Origin: Acidobacteriaceae bacterium
GTDB lineage: Bacteria; Acidobacteriota; Terriglobia; Terriglobales; Acidobacteriaceae
Length of the DNA: 64,000 bases
Reading direction: 5' to 3'
Assembly: GCA_003131585.1 (NCBI GenBank)
Contig: PKVW01000021.1
Location: 117,354 to 181,353, forward strand
The notes beneath the pieces are model-generated. The model saw only the letters and a program-made list of their open reading frames with translations, searched no databases and was not told where the DNA came from. Shown in pieces: positions 26,428 to 35,672 of this stretch (the stretch's first letter is position 1; each line of letters starts with the position of its first letter). The translations under genes were made by a program, and so were the position numbers.

Positions 26428-27813
26428 CTACTTCTGGATTTCCGGCGGACCGTGCCGCTTCGTAAGGCACGTCCACATCCGGTGGGTCATGGCATGTGCT
26501 CGCGACCCATTGGGCGTCGCCCAGGGCATCACTCCGTTTACCGTCTGAAAGACTTCGCGGGCCAGCAACTTCCCGGGATCGCGGGAATCCATTTGCCGCC
26601 AGCGCGCTCCACCCACCACCCACAGGACGGCGGCGGCGAATCCCAGCAGAGCGCCCCAAAACATGATCAGAAGACGCGGAGGAAACACTTTGCTCTCGGG
26701 CAGGCTCGCCGCGTCCAGGACTTTTACGCTGGGCGTTTCCTTGGCCTCCTGCACTTTGGCCAGCTCATACTGTTGGGTCAGAGTCTCGTACACAGCTTCC
26801 TGGATCTTGGTCCGGCGCAGCAGGTCGGCGTAGGTGACTCCGAGAAGCGGCAACTCGCGGATTGTAGGGTAAGCCGAATGCTCCACCTGGGAGGTTCCAT
26901 TCTTGGCCGGATCGGAGTCTCCGCCGAGTCTTTCCAGTTGGCGGCGCAACTCGGACACGCGAGCCTGCACCGAGCGCACGCGCACATTGTTGGCGGTATA
27001 GATTTCCGCCAATCCCTTCAACTCGGATTCGGCGGCGATGAGCTGGCCTTGCAGAGCCGCCGCCGCTTCCACCATCGCTTTCCCCTGCTCGGGAATGTTG
27101 ATCGCGGTGTTCTTGCTGGCAAATTGACTGAATTCTTCGGCGGCCTGGTCCAACTCCTGCTTGACCACCTTCAGTCGGTCTTCGAGAAACACCTTTTCCC
27201 GATGAGCCGCCGAGGTGGAGAGCTCGGAGACCAGGCGGTCCAATTCCTCCACGTAGGCCTGAGCGAGGGCTGCGGCGCGCCCCGGATCATGGTCGACCAC
27301 GCTCAGGGAAATGATGCCGCTCTTGTGGTCTTCGGAGACTCCCGTGTTGTTGGACAGCTTGATCTGGGCGTCTTCTTCGAGCTTTGCGCCATATACTCTT
27401 TTCAAGTCGAAGCGATCGACTAGCCGGTCCTCCAGCGTGCGGCTGCGCAGGATACCGGCAAAAAGAGCTCCAGTGGAATTGCCACCCAGGAAATCCCCGG
27501 CCATCGAGCCGATCCCGCTGCCCGCCTTGGCGCTCAGAGCTGCCAACATCGCCCCCGAACTGGACTGGATGTCGGGAGGCATCAACTGCACCGTGGACTG
27601 GTACTGTTTGGGCAGCACGAATGCCAACAACGTTCCCAGCACCAGACCCCCGGCCGTCATCCGGCCGACCGCGCGGCCTTCGCCCCAGAGCAGACGCAAA
27701 TACCCAATCAGCGTAGCCGATGGGGAGCCTTCTCTCCGCTCGGGCGCTGCCAGCCCCCGGAAGGCCTGCTCCGCCACGAAATCCTGGCGCGTCTTGGTCG
27801 CTTGCTGGGACAC
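26428..27813 (-). CDS. Wzz/GumC-type chain-length determinant (no kinase domain)
   Basis: 461 residues. There is a first membrane helix near 52-72 (GLVLGTLLAFVLPKQY), a periplasmic coiled-coil-rich region with the Wzz domain (YQSTVQLMPPD), and a second membrane helix near 390-410 (PPRLLIMFWGALLGFAAAV). A cytoplasmic tail of about 50 residues follows. No Walker-type tyrosine kinase is fused or adjacent. It controls chain length and co-polymerises with the export channel. Its place after the export-protein and PAP2-Wzi genes fits a Wza-Wzc-like complex without the BY-kinase part. Confidence 0.87.
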   Translation of the reverse strand: MSQQATKTRQDFVAEQAFRGLAAPERREGSPSATLIGYLRLLWGEGRAVGRMTAGGLVLGTLLAFVLPKQYQSTVQLMPPDIQSSSGAMLAALSAKAGSGIGSMAGDFLGGNSTGALFAGILRSRTLEDRLVDRFDLKRVYGAKLEEDAQIKLSNNTGVSEDHKSGIISLSVVDHDPGRAAALAQAYVEELDRLVSELSTSAAHREKVFLEDRLKVVKQELDQAAEEFSQFASKNTAINIPEQGKAMVEAAAALQGQLIAAESELKGLAEIYTANNVRVRSVQARVSELRRQLERLGGDSDPAKNGTSQVEHSAYPTIRELPLLGVTYADLLRRTKIQEAVYETLTQQYELAKVQEAKETPSVKVLDAASLPESKVFPPRLLIMFWGALLGFAAAVLWVVGGARWRQMDSRDPGKLLAREVFQTVNGVMPWATPNGSRAHAMTHRMWTCLTKRHGPPEIQK

Positions 27814-27877
27814 TTAGTTGCTCTCTCCGAAATCATGAATCGATTTCCCCAGGCCAGCTTGCTTTCGCGAAGCGAAT

Positions 27878-30508
27878 CTAATTCTTTCGCAAGCGCAGTC
27901 CCGGATAGAACGTTAGCTGTAGAGAAGTCGAAAAATCCGATTCTCGGCCCGGCCAGAGCGCGGGAAAATGCCACTCCTCATATTGCGCCTGCCCGGAAAG
28001 AGCGGCTCGCGGGCTCAGCCTGCACTCGCCGGCCGCCGAGAAGTCGTTCAGATGTCCGCCGCCGGCGAGAAACCTGTCCACTTCCTGGTGCCGGTATCCG
28101 AGTTGAAGGCTGGTCCGCGCCGTAAGCGAATATTTGGCCCACCCTTGTCCGCCGAGTGCCTGGCGCCCAATCCAGCTTCCAATCAGATTTCCCTGGTTGG
28201 TGTAGCCGGAGTGATAGCGCCGGTCAAAATACATAGTCCCAAGGCGGGGCTCGGCCTTGAAGCCCTCCAGACGCAGCTCCAGCTTGGGCAATTTGGGCAG
28301 TTGTGGAAGGTATATTCCGGGATTCAACATGGGGCGGGTCGAACCCAGGGGTGAAATCTCATCCCCTACCAGCGAGTCGGTGTAGAAAGTCAGCCACCTT
28401 CTCAGGCCGGGAACTCGATAGGTAAAATCGAAGTTCGAAAATCGCTTGGCGGGATTTGTTGCCGTGTTCAAGTTGTGGGCGTAATAGCTTCTGAAAAACT
28501 CATGCCACGTGAAGGGGAGTCCGGGTCCGCCGAAAATCGCCGTTACGCCCATGCCAAACTCTAAGTTCGCGGTTGGCCGGAAGCTGATCTTATCGCCATG
28601 AATAAAAGGCTGCGGACTGAAATTCGGCCCTACAAGAAAACGCGGGTCGACATTGGGATTAAGTCCGACCGCGAGCGGCGGGTTGTACACCCAGTTTTGC
28701 CCCGAAAGCTGCCCTAAGAACGAATTCATGCGGGCGGGCCCCAAAAAGTGGGAGAGCAACGGAAACTCGAAAGGCGACACATTGTCCACCTGCAGCATCG
28801 TGATGGGCTCGGCGTTATCGCTCAGAAGCAAGGGGCCGCTCTCGCCGGGGCCGAGCCACAGATTCTGCCTGCCAAATGAAACCTTGACGTCCCCGAATGT
28901 GAGTCCGATGGAACCTTCGATCAGACGAAACCGGTTGATCGTTGGGGAGCCGTCGGGAAGTGGTTTTACGACACCGTCCTCCAATGCCGTGGCTTGCAAG
29001 ACACGGAGCGGATCCGAGGCCACGCTCGGGGCATGCTGATACTCGCCGCGCAGGGAAAACGAGAACGGACCGGCCACGGCGCTGCCGCTAAGCCCGGTTA
29101 CGTTGTTGAAGCCTTCTCCATAAGGCCGTCCGTAATCGTTAACGATGGTTTGTCCGAAGTGGAAGCCATCCCGCAGGGGCGTGCCCGAAATTGCGGTAAC
29201 GCGCGTGTAAATCGAATCCAGGCGCAGGCCCACATTGGCGGCGCCGTTGCGGCTGCCGGTCTCGTCGTTGAACTCCGCCTGCAAGGCCGCATCTATCTTC
29301 TCCGCTTCACCCTCCTCCTGGCCCACCGCTCGACCCGCCGCGCCGTCGCCCCTGTAGCGCATCCCTTCATCGAACTCTTCGAGCAGGCGCGCGCACTCCA
29401 TGCGCGTCCAGGGACGAATTCCGAGATAGGCCGTTTGCAGGTAGCCCAGTGCCGCCAAGCGCTCCAACGACGGATACACCCAGCTATCGAGCGGGACATA
29501 GGGTGAGCCCATGTTTCGCGGGCTCCGCACTTTGTCCCGGTCCGGCGGACTCTTCTCGACCAGGCTGCCCCAAGGGCCTGCGCTGACCTCCGGATCGCGG
29601 CGGCGCCGATAAATCTGCTGGGCGATGAAATAACCGAGCGCGCCACCGACTACCACGTCGGACGGGAAGTGCTCTTTGCCGGTGACCCGCGCCACCGTCA
29701 CGGCGGACGCCAGCCCATAGGAAACCAGCTTTGTGACCGGGCCGGGATATTCGTGCGCGATTACACCCGCGATGGCCCAGGACACGGCGGCGTGCTCGGA
29801 GGGAAACGACGAGCCTCCGGCAAAAAAGTGTCCCGACCCGGTTCCGTCGTACGGCCGTTGCCGCTGAAACATGGATTTCAGGGCGAAGTCCACGGCTGCC
29901 GCATTCACCGCGGCTTCGCCCGCCAGGAATCCAGTCTCGGCGGCGTGATCGTTGTGCGTGATCTTTCCCAAGAGGAACATCCCGCCCGCGGCGCCCACCA
30001 AAGAATAGGCGCCGTAGTTTGAGAGACTGCGGCTGCGTGTGATCTCGCCCGCCGGAACCTGCTTCGAGAACCACGAATCGCTCGCCAGGAACGCTCCCGT
30101 GCCGGCGAGCGCCGGGAGCGCCCAGATCGCGTCGTCGCGCCGCAGGCGCAATGGGCTCGTCCAGATGGCGCTCTGGTCACCGGCAAATCTTTCAAGTAAA
30201 GCGGCTCCCCCCGACGGGGTTCCTGAGGCACTCCGGTTGGGCGCGTTCCATGTGCCCATGCCGGCGGCGGGCCGCTCTGCGCCAGAAGTGGCTTCGGGTG
30301 AACCCAAGACCGTCGCGTCGATTTGCGCCGAAGCCCGGGTTCCGACCGGCGAAGCCTGCGGCGGATTTTCCCGGCCATCCGGTATGGATAACTGGGCCAG
30401 GGATTTCGCCGGGAGAATCAGCGCCAAGACGATCAGCGCCAAGACAATCAGCATCAAGGAAACACCCGCAACTTGCACGAAGCGCCACTCCATAAGACGC
30501 TGGATCAA
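27878..30508 (-). CDS. PAP2 phosphatase-Wzi capsule-assembly fusion protein
   Basis: 876 residues if read from the TTG at 30508 (ATG at 30493 is the alternative). An N-terminal hydrophobic segment (14-38) looks like a signal peptide or anchor. Residues 120-305 form a PAP2 domain with KSMFQRQRP (K211-P219), PSEH (236-239) and RVTGKEHFPSD (R274, H280, D284), i.e. complete phosphatase motifs. Residues ~340-876 resemble Wzi-type capsule assembly beta-barrels, with many amphipathic strands ending in FYPGLRLRKN. PAP2 enzymes dephosphorylate undecaprenyl pyrophosphate; Wzi helps anchor capsule at the outer membrane. The fusion joins both roles and is unusual. The start codon lies in a tandem repeat. 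Confidence 0.82.
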   Translation of the reverse strand: MIQRLMEWRFVQVAGVSLMLIVLALIVLALILPAKSLAQLSIPDGRENPPQASPVGTRASAQIDATVLGSPEATSGAERPAAGMGTWNAPNRSASGTPSGGAALLERFAGDQSAIWTSPLRLRRDDAIWALPALAGTGAFLASDSWFSKQVPAGEITRSRSLSNYGAYSLVGAAGGMFLLGKITHNDHAAETGFLAGEAAVNAAAVDFALKSMFQRQRPYDGTGSGHFFAGGSSFPSEHAAVSWAIAGVIAHEYPGPVTKLVSYGLASAVTVARVTGKEHFPSDVVVGGALGYFIAQQIYRRRRDPEVSAGPWGSLVEKSPPDRDKVRSPRNMGSPYVPLDSWVYPSLERLAALGYLQTAYLGIRPWTRMECARLLEEFDEGMRYRGDGAAGRAVGQEEGEAEKIDAALQAEFNDETGSRNGAANVGLRLDSIYTRVTAISGTPLRDGFHFGQTIVNDYGRPYGEGFNNVTGLSGSAVAGPFSFSLRGEYQHAPSVASDPLRVLQATALEDGVVKPLPDGSPTINRFRLIEGSIGLTFGDVKVSFGRQNLWLGPGESGPLLLSDNAEPITMLQVDNVSPFEFPLLSHFLGPARMNSFLGQLSGQNWVYNPPLAVGLNPNVDPRFLVGPNFSPQPFIHGDKISFRPTANLEFGMGVTAIFGGPGLPFTWHEFFRSYYAHNLNTATNPAKRFSNFDFTYRVPGLRRWLTFYTDSLVGDEISPLGSTRPMLNPGIYLPQLPKLPKLELRLEGFKAEPRLGTMYFDRRYHSGYTNQGNLIGSWIGRQALGGQGWAKYSLTARTSLQLGYRHQEVDRFLAGGGHLNDFSAAGECRLSPRAALSGQAQYEEWHFPALWPGRESDFSTSLQLTFYPGLRLRKN

Positions 30509-30540
30509 GAAGACGCTAGATCAAGAAGACGCTAGATCAG
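30494..30540. repeat. 16-bp tandem repeat at the start of the PAP2-Wzi gene
   Basis: About three units of AAGACGCTAGATCAAG (first unit with one change) span 30494-30540, covering the gap between the export-protein stop (30537) and the PAP2-Wzi start (TTG 30508 or ATG 30493). No Shine-Dalgarno sequence is visible, so translation may depend on coupling. Confidence 0.75.
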
Positions 30541-33500
30541 AACTGGCGGCCTACGCTGATGGCGATGGCAATGGATGACATCAGTTGGGCCGCTTGAATG
30601 GTGCTCTTCCATGCTGGGGTGCCGCCCAAAGCCTTCTCCGGGACAAACACCATGTCCCCGGGCCGCAGCTCGGCGCTGAGGACATCGCCCGTGAACCACT
30701 CTCCACTGCCCTTTCCACCCACCACCGAACCATCGCCGCGCACCACGAAGACGGCTTTCTTGTTCGCCATGTTGGTGGGACCGCCGGCCTGGCGCAGATA
30801 CCAGCCCGCATTTTTCCCCGGCCGGTAGCCGATCGCGGTTGGGTTATACACCTGGCCGTTGACCATCACATAGGTGGGAGTCTTGGGGATCAGCAGCGTA
30901 TCGCCGGCGCGGACCTCGATGTCCGCCGGGGTATTGGCCCACTTGCCCACATTCTTCGAAATGTGAATCACGAGCCGCCCTTCGGGCGGCGCACTCTCCA
31001 ATTGATCGAGGGTGGCATGCCATTGCTGCAGGCTGCCGTCCTTGGCCAGCTTCTCGTCGGCATCGCCGGGGTCGGGAATCAGCTTGAGCGAAGACTGCTG
31101 CGCCTCGACCTGCCGGATCAAGTCGGCGCGGTTCTTTTCTTCCAGTTCGCGCACCTGCCGGCGTTCGAGAATGGCGCCATAAGGATAAGCGTCGCCCCGA
31201 AGTCCCCCCGCCCTCTTAAGAACGGAACTGAGGCGCTCGCCTTCCTGAATGCCGTAGTCGCCGGGGTGCATGACTTCGCCTTTGACGGCGATCATAGACC
31301 CAATGTCGTTCCAGCCTGCCAGTTGCCGAATGGTCAGCACATCGCCGTCGTGGAGGCGCACGTCGGTGTCGGCCTCCCCTGCCATGGCGCGGGCCAGCGG
31401 GACCGCGACATGTTCTCCCATCACTTGCGCACCGTTTTCCACCGTGTAGCGGGTAAGGTCGGCGGCCTCGGTGAAGGCTCCGCGCTTCAGTCCTCCCGCC
31501 AGCCGCACCAACTGCGCGGCGGACATGTCCTCGCCCAGCGGGTACTTTCCCGGCCGGGCCACTTCGCCTTCGATCTTCACCGTGGGGGGATCGGCTTTCG
31601 AAAGATTGCGGTGAATGAACACCCGATCCTTGGGTTCGAGCGGGACATTGTCCGCGGCGTCCCCGGCCAGCGCCCGCTCCAGATTCACGCTGAGTACCCT
31701 GAGCTTCCCGGCGGCGGTGCGGCGAAAGACCTGCGCATCGCTCAACAGCGCATCCCGGGTAACCCCGCCCGACAGGTAGACGGCATCGCGCAGGCGCGTC
31801 TCTCCGTTCGTCACATGTTCGCCGGGATGGCGCACTTCGCCGCTCACGGTTATCGTCGGAGGATCTTCGAAGTCGTACCGGCTGAAGATGCGCACGGTGT
31901 CGAAGGCCTTGAGCGTCACATTCTGTTCATTGGGTTCGGCACTCTGTCCCGGGCCCGCCAGGGCATCGGCAAGATTGAAGGCAATCACCTGGGGCGCGTA
32001 GTCCGGCGGAGCCAGCCGGATGATTTCGGCGTGGCGCGGCGCGGGCTCGGGCAAGAGATCGGTATAGGAATGGACGAGGTCCGTCACGCGCATGCCTTCC
32101 CGGTAGGCGTGCTTGCCGGGATGGACAACATGGCCGTCGAGATAGACGGTTTGCTCGCTGTAGGGCAGGATGGGCGAGATGCGGATCTTATCCCCGTCCT
32201 GAATCTTGAAGTCTTCGAGCGCGCCGGTCACTGCCTCCTGATTGTTGTTTTCGGGAAGATCGAGCCGCAGCATGGAGCGGCTTTCGTGGGCGATGACGCG
32301 CTCCACTTCGATGTGGCGGAGGGTGCCGGTGCTGAGCACGCCGCCGGCGAGTTGCAACGCTTCGGCGAGATCGCTTTCGTGATTCAGCTCGTAGATCGCG
32401 GGCCGGCGCACCATGCCTTCGACCGTCAGCTCCGCGCCCAGGGGCGGGACCATGATCGTGTCGCCGGCCTGCAGACGTTCCAGGTTCGAGCGAACCCCGT
32501 GCAAGAGCAGATCGTAGAGATCGATTTCTCCCACGAGCTGCTGGCCGCGGTAGTGCCGTAGAATCCGAAGCGAGCCGCGAGAGGTCGGGCCGCCCGCCTG
32601 GTAGAGCGCGTTGAGAGGGGTCGACAGCGAACTGACGTCATAGGCGCCGGGACGCAGCACGTCCCCGACAACGTAGACGCGCACGGTGCGCAGGCGGGCC
32701 AGAGAAACGTCGGCATGCACGTCGCGAAACTCGCTGCGCAATACGCTCTGCACCAGTTGCTGCACGTCCCCAAGACTGCGTCCCGTCACCTCGACCGCGC
32801 CCGCTTCCGGCAAAGCCACGCGGCCTTCGCGATCCACCACGCGCTGCAGGTGTTGCGAAATGCCGCCCCACAATTCGATACTCAAACCGTCTCCGGGGCC
32901 CAGCACGTAGTCTGGCCCCACCGGCAGATCCATGGGAAGCTCGTCGAAATTGCCCGTACCGTTGCGGAACACGTCTTCGCCAAAACGAGCCAGCACCGGC
33001 AAACGCCGCGAGACTTGCGTATAAAGATCGTAGAGCGAAGGCACTTCGGCGTAGGGGTTGGCACGGCGGCGAATCAGCGGATGGTCGGCGTCCGCTTGAG
33101 CCCCGGGCTGCTGCGCTCGGGTGTTGTCGGGCCGAGCGGTCCAAACGCCGAGTCCCGGATCGGCAGCCGACAGAGACGAAGAGAAGGGCTGCCCGGGCGA
33201 GTTCGTCCGGAAACGCGAAGCGGAAGAAAAGGAAGAGGAAGAGGAAGAGGACGGGTACGCCGGAAGAGAAAGCGCATCCATCGAATCCAACCTCATCGAA
33301 CCCAGTCTCTGTCCTGACGCGCCCGATTCGTCCATCCCGGCACTCAGCAGTCCGGGCATACCTTCCGGGTTGATGCGCGCGAGCGAGCCGGCTTCCGACG
33401 GCGGCGCTCCCTCGTAGGAGTCCCGATTGGGCGGTTCGAGGCCGGCCAGGCTTTGCCGCCGGCGATAGTCAGTCGAGGGCGGGACCGCAGGTTGCGCTGG

Positions 33501-34103
33501 GGAGGCGCTTGGCGGCATGGCCGGCTCGGCCTCGGAGAATCCGTCTTTCGAGGAGCTGCCTTCTACGGGAGAATCCGGGGACGCCATCGCCTTTTGCTGC
33601 ACCCCGGTTTGCTCGTGCTGGGCCCAATATTTTTCTTCTTCGCTCTGCCCGAACGGAACCATCCCATTGGCAGAAGCCTTCGAAGACTCCGGGACGGGCA
33701 GCCGCTCGATCCGGTCTTTTTCCATCTCCCGCCGCGTGGGCTTGGGGCGGACGTATTCGCGCTTTTCGATCTCCTCGGTCGCCAGCACGCGGACGTTGTC
33801 GTCTTCCCTCAGCAGTTGGAACAAAGCGTCATCGGTAAGATCGGCGGGATCGAGCAGCCGTCCCTGCTCGTAGGCCTTGCGTACCAGCAGTCGCTTCACT
33901 TCGAGCAACAGGCCCGGCTCCCGGCGCAGGATTTCGGTGATGGTGGTGGCGGAGAGCGAGATCGTGGGCTCTGGCTCCCGCTCATGGGAATCGACCTGGG
34001 CCAAAACCTTTTCCTGCCCCACACTCGCCAACAGCAGCAGGCCGAAGGTAAGGGTGGCGGCTAGCTTCCGCCGGCGCGGCGAATCGCATATTGTTTGTCG
34101 CAT
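30537..34103 (-). CDS. Polysaccharide export protein with seven SLBB domains
   Basis: 1188 residues from the ATG at 34103; the longer ORF runs in another frame of the antiterminator gene. There is a signal peptide (about 1-36, with LAATLTFGLLLLASVG). Residues ~37-370 are low-complexity and Ser/Pro-rich with a poly-Ser stretch. A Poly_export domain lies at ~390-470 (VGPDYVLGPGDGLSIELWGG). SLBB units begin near 478, 560, 651, 751, 841, 938 and 1078, each with a G-x-V-x-x-P-G-type strand such as GEVARPGKY. It is the outer-membrane export channel or a periplasmic sleeve of a Wza system. It is far longer than Wza (about 380 residues). Confidence 0.88.
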   Translation of the reverse strand: MRQTICDSPRRRKLAATLTFGLLLLASVGQEKVLAQVDSHEREPEPTISLSATTITEILRREPGLLLEVKRLLVRKAYEQGRLLDPADLTDDALFQLLREDDNVRVLATEEIEKREYVRPKPTRREMEKDRIERLPVPESSKASANGMVPFGQSEEEKYWAQHEQTGVQQKAMASPDSPVEGSSSKDGFSEAEPAMPPSASPAQPAVPPSTDYRRRQSLAGLEPPNRDSYEGAPPSEAGSLARINPEGMPGLLSAGMDESGASGQRLGSMRLDSMDALSLPAYPSSSSSSSFSSASRFRTNSPGQPFSSSLSAADPGLGVWTARPDNTRAQQPGAQADADHPLIRRRANPYAEVPSLYDLYTQVSRRLPVLARFGEDVFRNGTGNFDELPMDLPVGPDYVLGPGDGLSIELWGGISQHLQRVVDREGRVALPEAGAVEVTGRSLGDVQQLVQSVLRSEFRDVHADVSLARLRTVRVYVVGDVLRPGAYDVSSLSTPLNALYQAGGPTSRGSLRILRHYRGQQLVGEIDLYDLLLHGVRSNLERLQAGDTIMVPPLGAELTVEGMVRRPAIYELNHESDLAEALQLAGGVLSTGTLRHIEVERVIAHESRSMLRLDLPENNNQEAVTGALEDFKIQDGDKIRISPILPYSEQTVYLDGHVVHPGKHAYREGMRVTDLVHSYTDLLPEPAPRHAEIIRLAPPDYAPQVIAFNLADALAGPGQSAEPNEQNVTLKAFDTVRIFSRYDFEDPPTITVSGEVRHPGEHVTNGETRLRDAVYLSGGVTRDALLSDAQVFRRTAAGKLRVLSVNLERALAGDAADNVPLEPKDRVFIHRNLSKADPPTVKIEGEVARPGKYPLGEDMSAAQLVRLAGGLKRGAFTEAADLTRYTVENGAQVMGEHVAVPLARAMAGEADTDVRLHDGDVLTIRQLAGWNDIGSMIAVKGEVMHPGDYGIQEGERLSSVLKRAGGLRGDAYPYGAILERRQVRELEEKNRADLIRQVEAQQSSLKLIPDPGDADEKLAKDGSLQQWHATLDQLESAPPEGRLVIHISKNVGKWANTPADIEVRAGDTLLIPKTPTYVMVNGQVYNPTAIGYRPGKNAGWYLRQAGGPTNMANKKAVFVVRGDGSVVGGKGSGEWFTGDVLSAELRPGDMVFVPEKALGGTPAWKSTIQAAQLMSSIAIAISVGRQF
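33226..33252. repeat. Simple GAGGAA-type repeat encoding a poly-Ser linker
   Basis: The + strand reads a run of AAGGAAGAGGAAGAGGAAGA; on the coding (-) strand it gives a Ser-rich stretch (YPSSSSSSSFSS) in the disordered N-terminal part of the SLBB export protein. Such tracts can slip, but changes of 3 or 6 bases keep the frame. Confidence 0.65.
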
Positions 34104-34158
34104 CGGGAATTTGATCCAGTCTGGCCAGAGTTGGGGCGCTGAGGGCTTGCGAAAGACT

Positions 34159-34752
34159 TCAGTTGCGAGGTTTCGATTCGGCCACCGGCTCCACATCGCT
34201 CTCATCCACTTCCACCGCAACCGAGCGCATGATGAGGTCCAGGGAAAAAACCACGCGGCAGCGGTCTTTCCGGCGCACCATGATGCCTTCGAGCCCTTGC
34301 ATCGGCCCGCCGCATACGCGCACACGGCGGCCCACGCGCAGATAAGGATGCGGTTCCACGCAGCCGCCGCGAGAAAGCCGCTGCCGCAACCCTTCGATCT
34401 CGGCTTCCGGCAAGACGGCGGGCTGGCCATTGAAACTCACCAGGCGCACGGCGCTGGGCAGTTGCAGAATTCGAAACCTGTCCTGAAGCGCGAGGCGGAC
34501 AAAAACGTAGCCTGGAAATAGAGCGAGATCCAGTTCTTTGCGGCGATCTTTCCAGCGGCGCACGGAACGGTAGAGCGGCAGAAAACAGGAAATCGAGCGC
34601 TGCTCGATCTGCTGCGCCACGCATTTCTCGTGGCGCGGGCAGGTATAGAGCGCGTACCAGTTCATCCCAGCTCCGTCCTGCGACAAGCGCGCAGGAGCAT
34701 CGGTCGGCGGGGTTTGTTGCGGGTTCACCATGAGATCCCTATCTACGACCAT
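34159..34752 (-). CDS. NusG/RfaH-like transcription antiterminator (UpxY family)
   Basis: 197 residues from the ATG at 34752. ATG at 34731 and ATG at 34665 (MNWYALYTCPRHEK) are alternatives; the last has GGAG 5 bases upstream and starts exactly at the NusG fold. The N-terminal NusG domain has WYALYTCPRHEKCVAQQIE and LFPGYVFVRL; the C-terminal KOW part has LRVGRRVRVCGGPMQGLEGI. Paralogues of this kind ride RNA polymerase and prevent early termination in their own surface-polysaccharide operon. Being the first gene of a 24-gene transcript fits that job. No clear ops element was found. Confidence 0.88.
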   Translation of the reverse strand: MVVDRDLMVNPQQTPPTDAPARLSQDGAGMNWYALYTCPRHEKCVAQQIEQRSISCFLPLYRSVRRWKDRRKELDLALFPGYVFVRLALQDRFRILQLPSAVRLVSFNGQPAVLPEAEIEGLRQRLSRGGCVEPHPYLRVGRRVRVCGGPMQGLEGIMVRRKDRCRVVFSLDLIMRSVAVEVDESDVEPVAESKPRN

Positions 34753-34851
34753 TAGTTGCAGCTTCGCCCCCTCAGCTACGGAAGCTTAATGAGTTAAACC
34801 CTTTTGTTTCTGTCCTTGACCGCGGTTCGTGCGGCCGCCGCATGCGTTCTT

Positions 34852-34882
34852 CAATTCTTCAGTTCTGCAATCTTCAGTTCTG
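34852..34882. repeat. Tandem CAATTCTTCAGTTCTG repeat over the stop of the receiver gene
   Basis: Two units, CAATTCTTCAGTTCTG (34852-34867) and CAATCTTCAGTTCTG (34868-34882), cover the last codons and stop of the receiver-like gene. Confidence 0.65.
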
Positions 34883-35254
34883 CGCAGCGCCCACCAAGAC
34901 CGGACGCTCCCGCACGGCATTCAAAATTCCCGCTTCGGAACTTTCCAGCGCTTTGGTTCGAATGTCGACCACGGCCCAATAGAAAATTCCCCGGTTCTGC
35001 TCCGGCGCCAAAGCCAGAATCCTCATCTCAGGATGCCGCCCCAGCAGAAATCCACATTGGCCAAGCCGTTTCTCGGGTTCGTCCATGGCGAGGATCAGAA
35101 CATCCGGCTGCACCTGTTCGACGATGTCCGCCAGGTCGCTCTCGTTCTGGACCTCGCCCACGACCTCAATGTCGGGCTGGTCTGCAATCGTTGCCATCAC
35201 CAGTTCCCGCATCAGGCGCGGATGATTTGCAACCAATACACGGACTCGTTTCAC
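34874..35254 (-). CDS. Stand-alone degenerate receiver-domain protein
   Basis: 126 residues from the GTG at 35254, chosen because GGAGAG sits 6 bases upstream; the in-frame ATGs at 35302 and 35278 lack such a site. The fold follows response-regulator receivers: VRVLVANHPRLMRELVMATI, then QPDVLILAMDEPEKR and MRILALAPEQN. The acidic pair is replaced by Ala-Asn and the phospho-acceptor Asp by Ala (LILAMDE), so it cannot be phosphorylated in the usual way. There is no output domain. It may act as a protein-interaction partner in control of the polysaccharide operon, which starts 121 bp downstream on the same strand. Confidence 0.7.
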   Translation of the reverse strand: MKRVRVLVANHPRLMRELVMATIADQPDIEVVGEVQNESDLADIVEQVQPDVLILAMDEPEKRLGQCGFLLGRHPEMRILALAPEQNRGIFYWAVVDIRTKALESSEAGILNAVRERPVLVGAAQN

Positions 35255-35394
35255 GGAGCGCTCTCCAGCGCAGAGCATAGGTCGCCCACCCGGCAAGCAC
35301 AAGGTTCAAAAACGATCTACGCAAGATTCGACGTAGGTGGAAGACAGGAGTACCGGAGCGAACAATTGACGAATCTCTAATGGGGGTTCAATAG

Positions 35395-35422
35395 GTACCA
35401 AGGCCGGTACCAATCGGTACTA
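35395..35422. promoter_or_regulatory. Triple GGTAC(C/T) direct repeat, candidate operator
   Basis: GGTACC at 35395 and 35407 and GGTACT at 35417 are spaced 12 and 10 bp, about one helical turn, upstream of the receiver-like gene and the polysaccharide operon. Tandem sites at such spacing often bind regulators cooperatively; the binding protein is unknown. Confidence 0.4.
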
Positions 35423-35654
35423 CCTCGAGGCCGCATCAAAGCGTGCCGGCACTGCAGTGAAATATCTGCGGTTCGCCAAAACGCCGCGCGCTACATTGCA
35501 ACGACTTCTTCACTTCGCATAACGTCTTCGGCCTGGGATGGCAGACTAATCAGGGATCGGCGGGATGCTCCCCAGAGAACGTGGACCGGACAAAGGCGTG
35601 TCTCGGCTCCGATAAAAGAGAAACAGCTTGGTCGTCAGCATAATAGCTCTTGAG

Positions 35655-35672
35655 GCTACGCCACTGCGTAGC
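35655..35672. repeat. Perfect 7-bp hairpin GCTACGC-CACT-GCGTAGC
   Basis: Inverted repeat with a 4-base loop in the intergenic region, without a U-tract on either strand. It could be an operator or an RNA hairpin; no gene ends next to it, so a terminator role is unlikely. Confidence 0.5.

Noticed and set aside
34753-34800. Possible ops/JUMPstart element before the NusG/RfaH-like gene
   Set aside because: The best match (CCGTAGCTG) shares only about six of eleven positions with GGCGGTAGCGT, so it is not supported.
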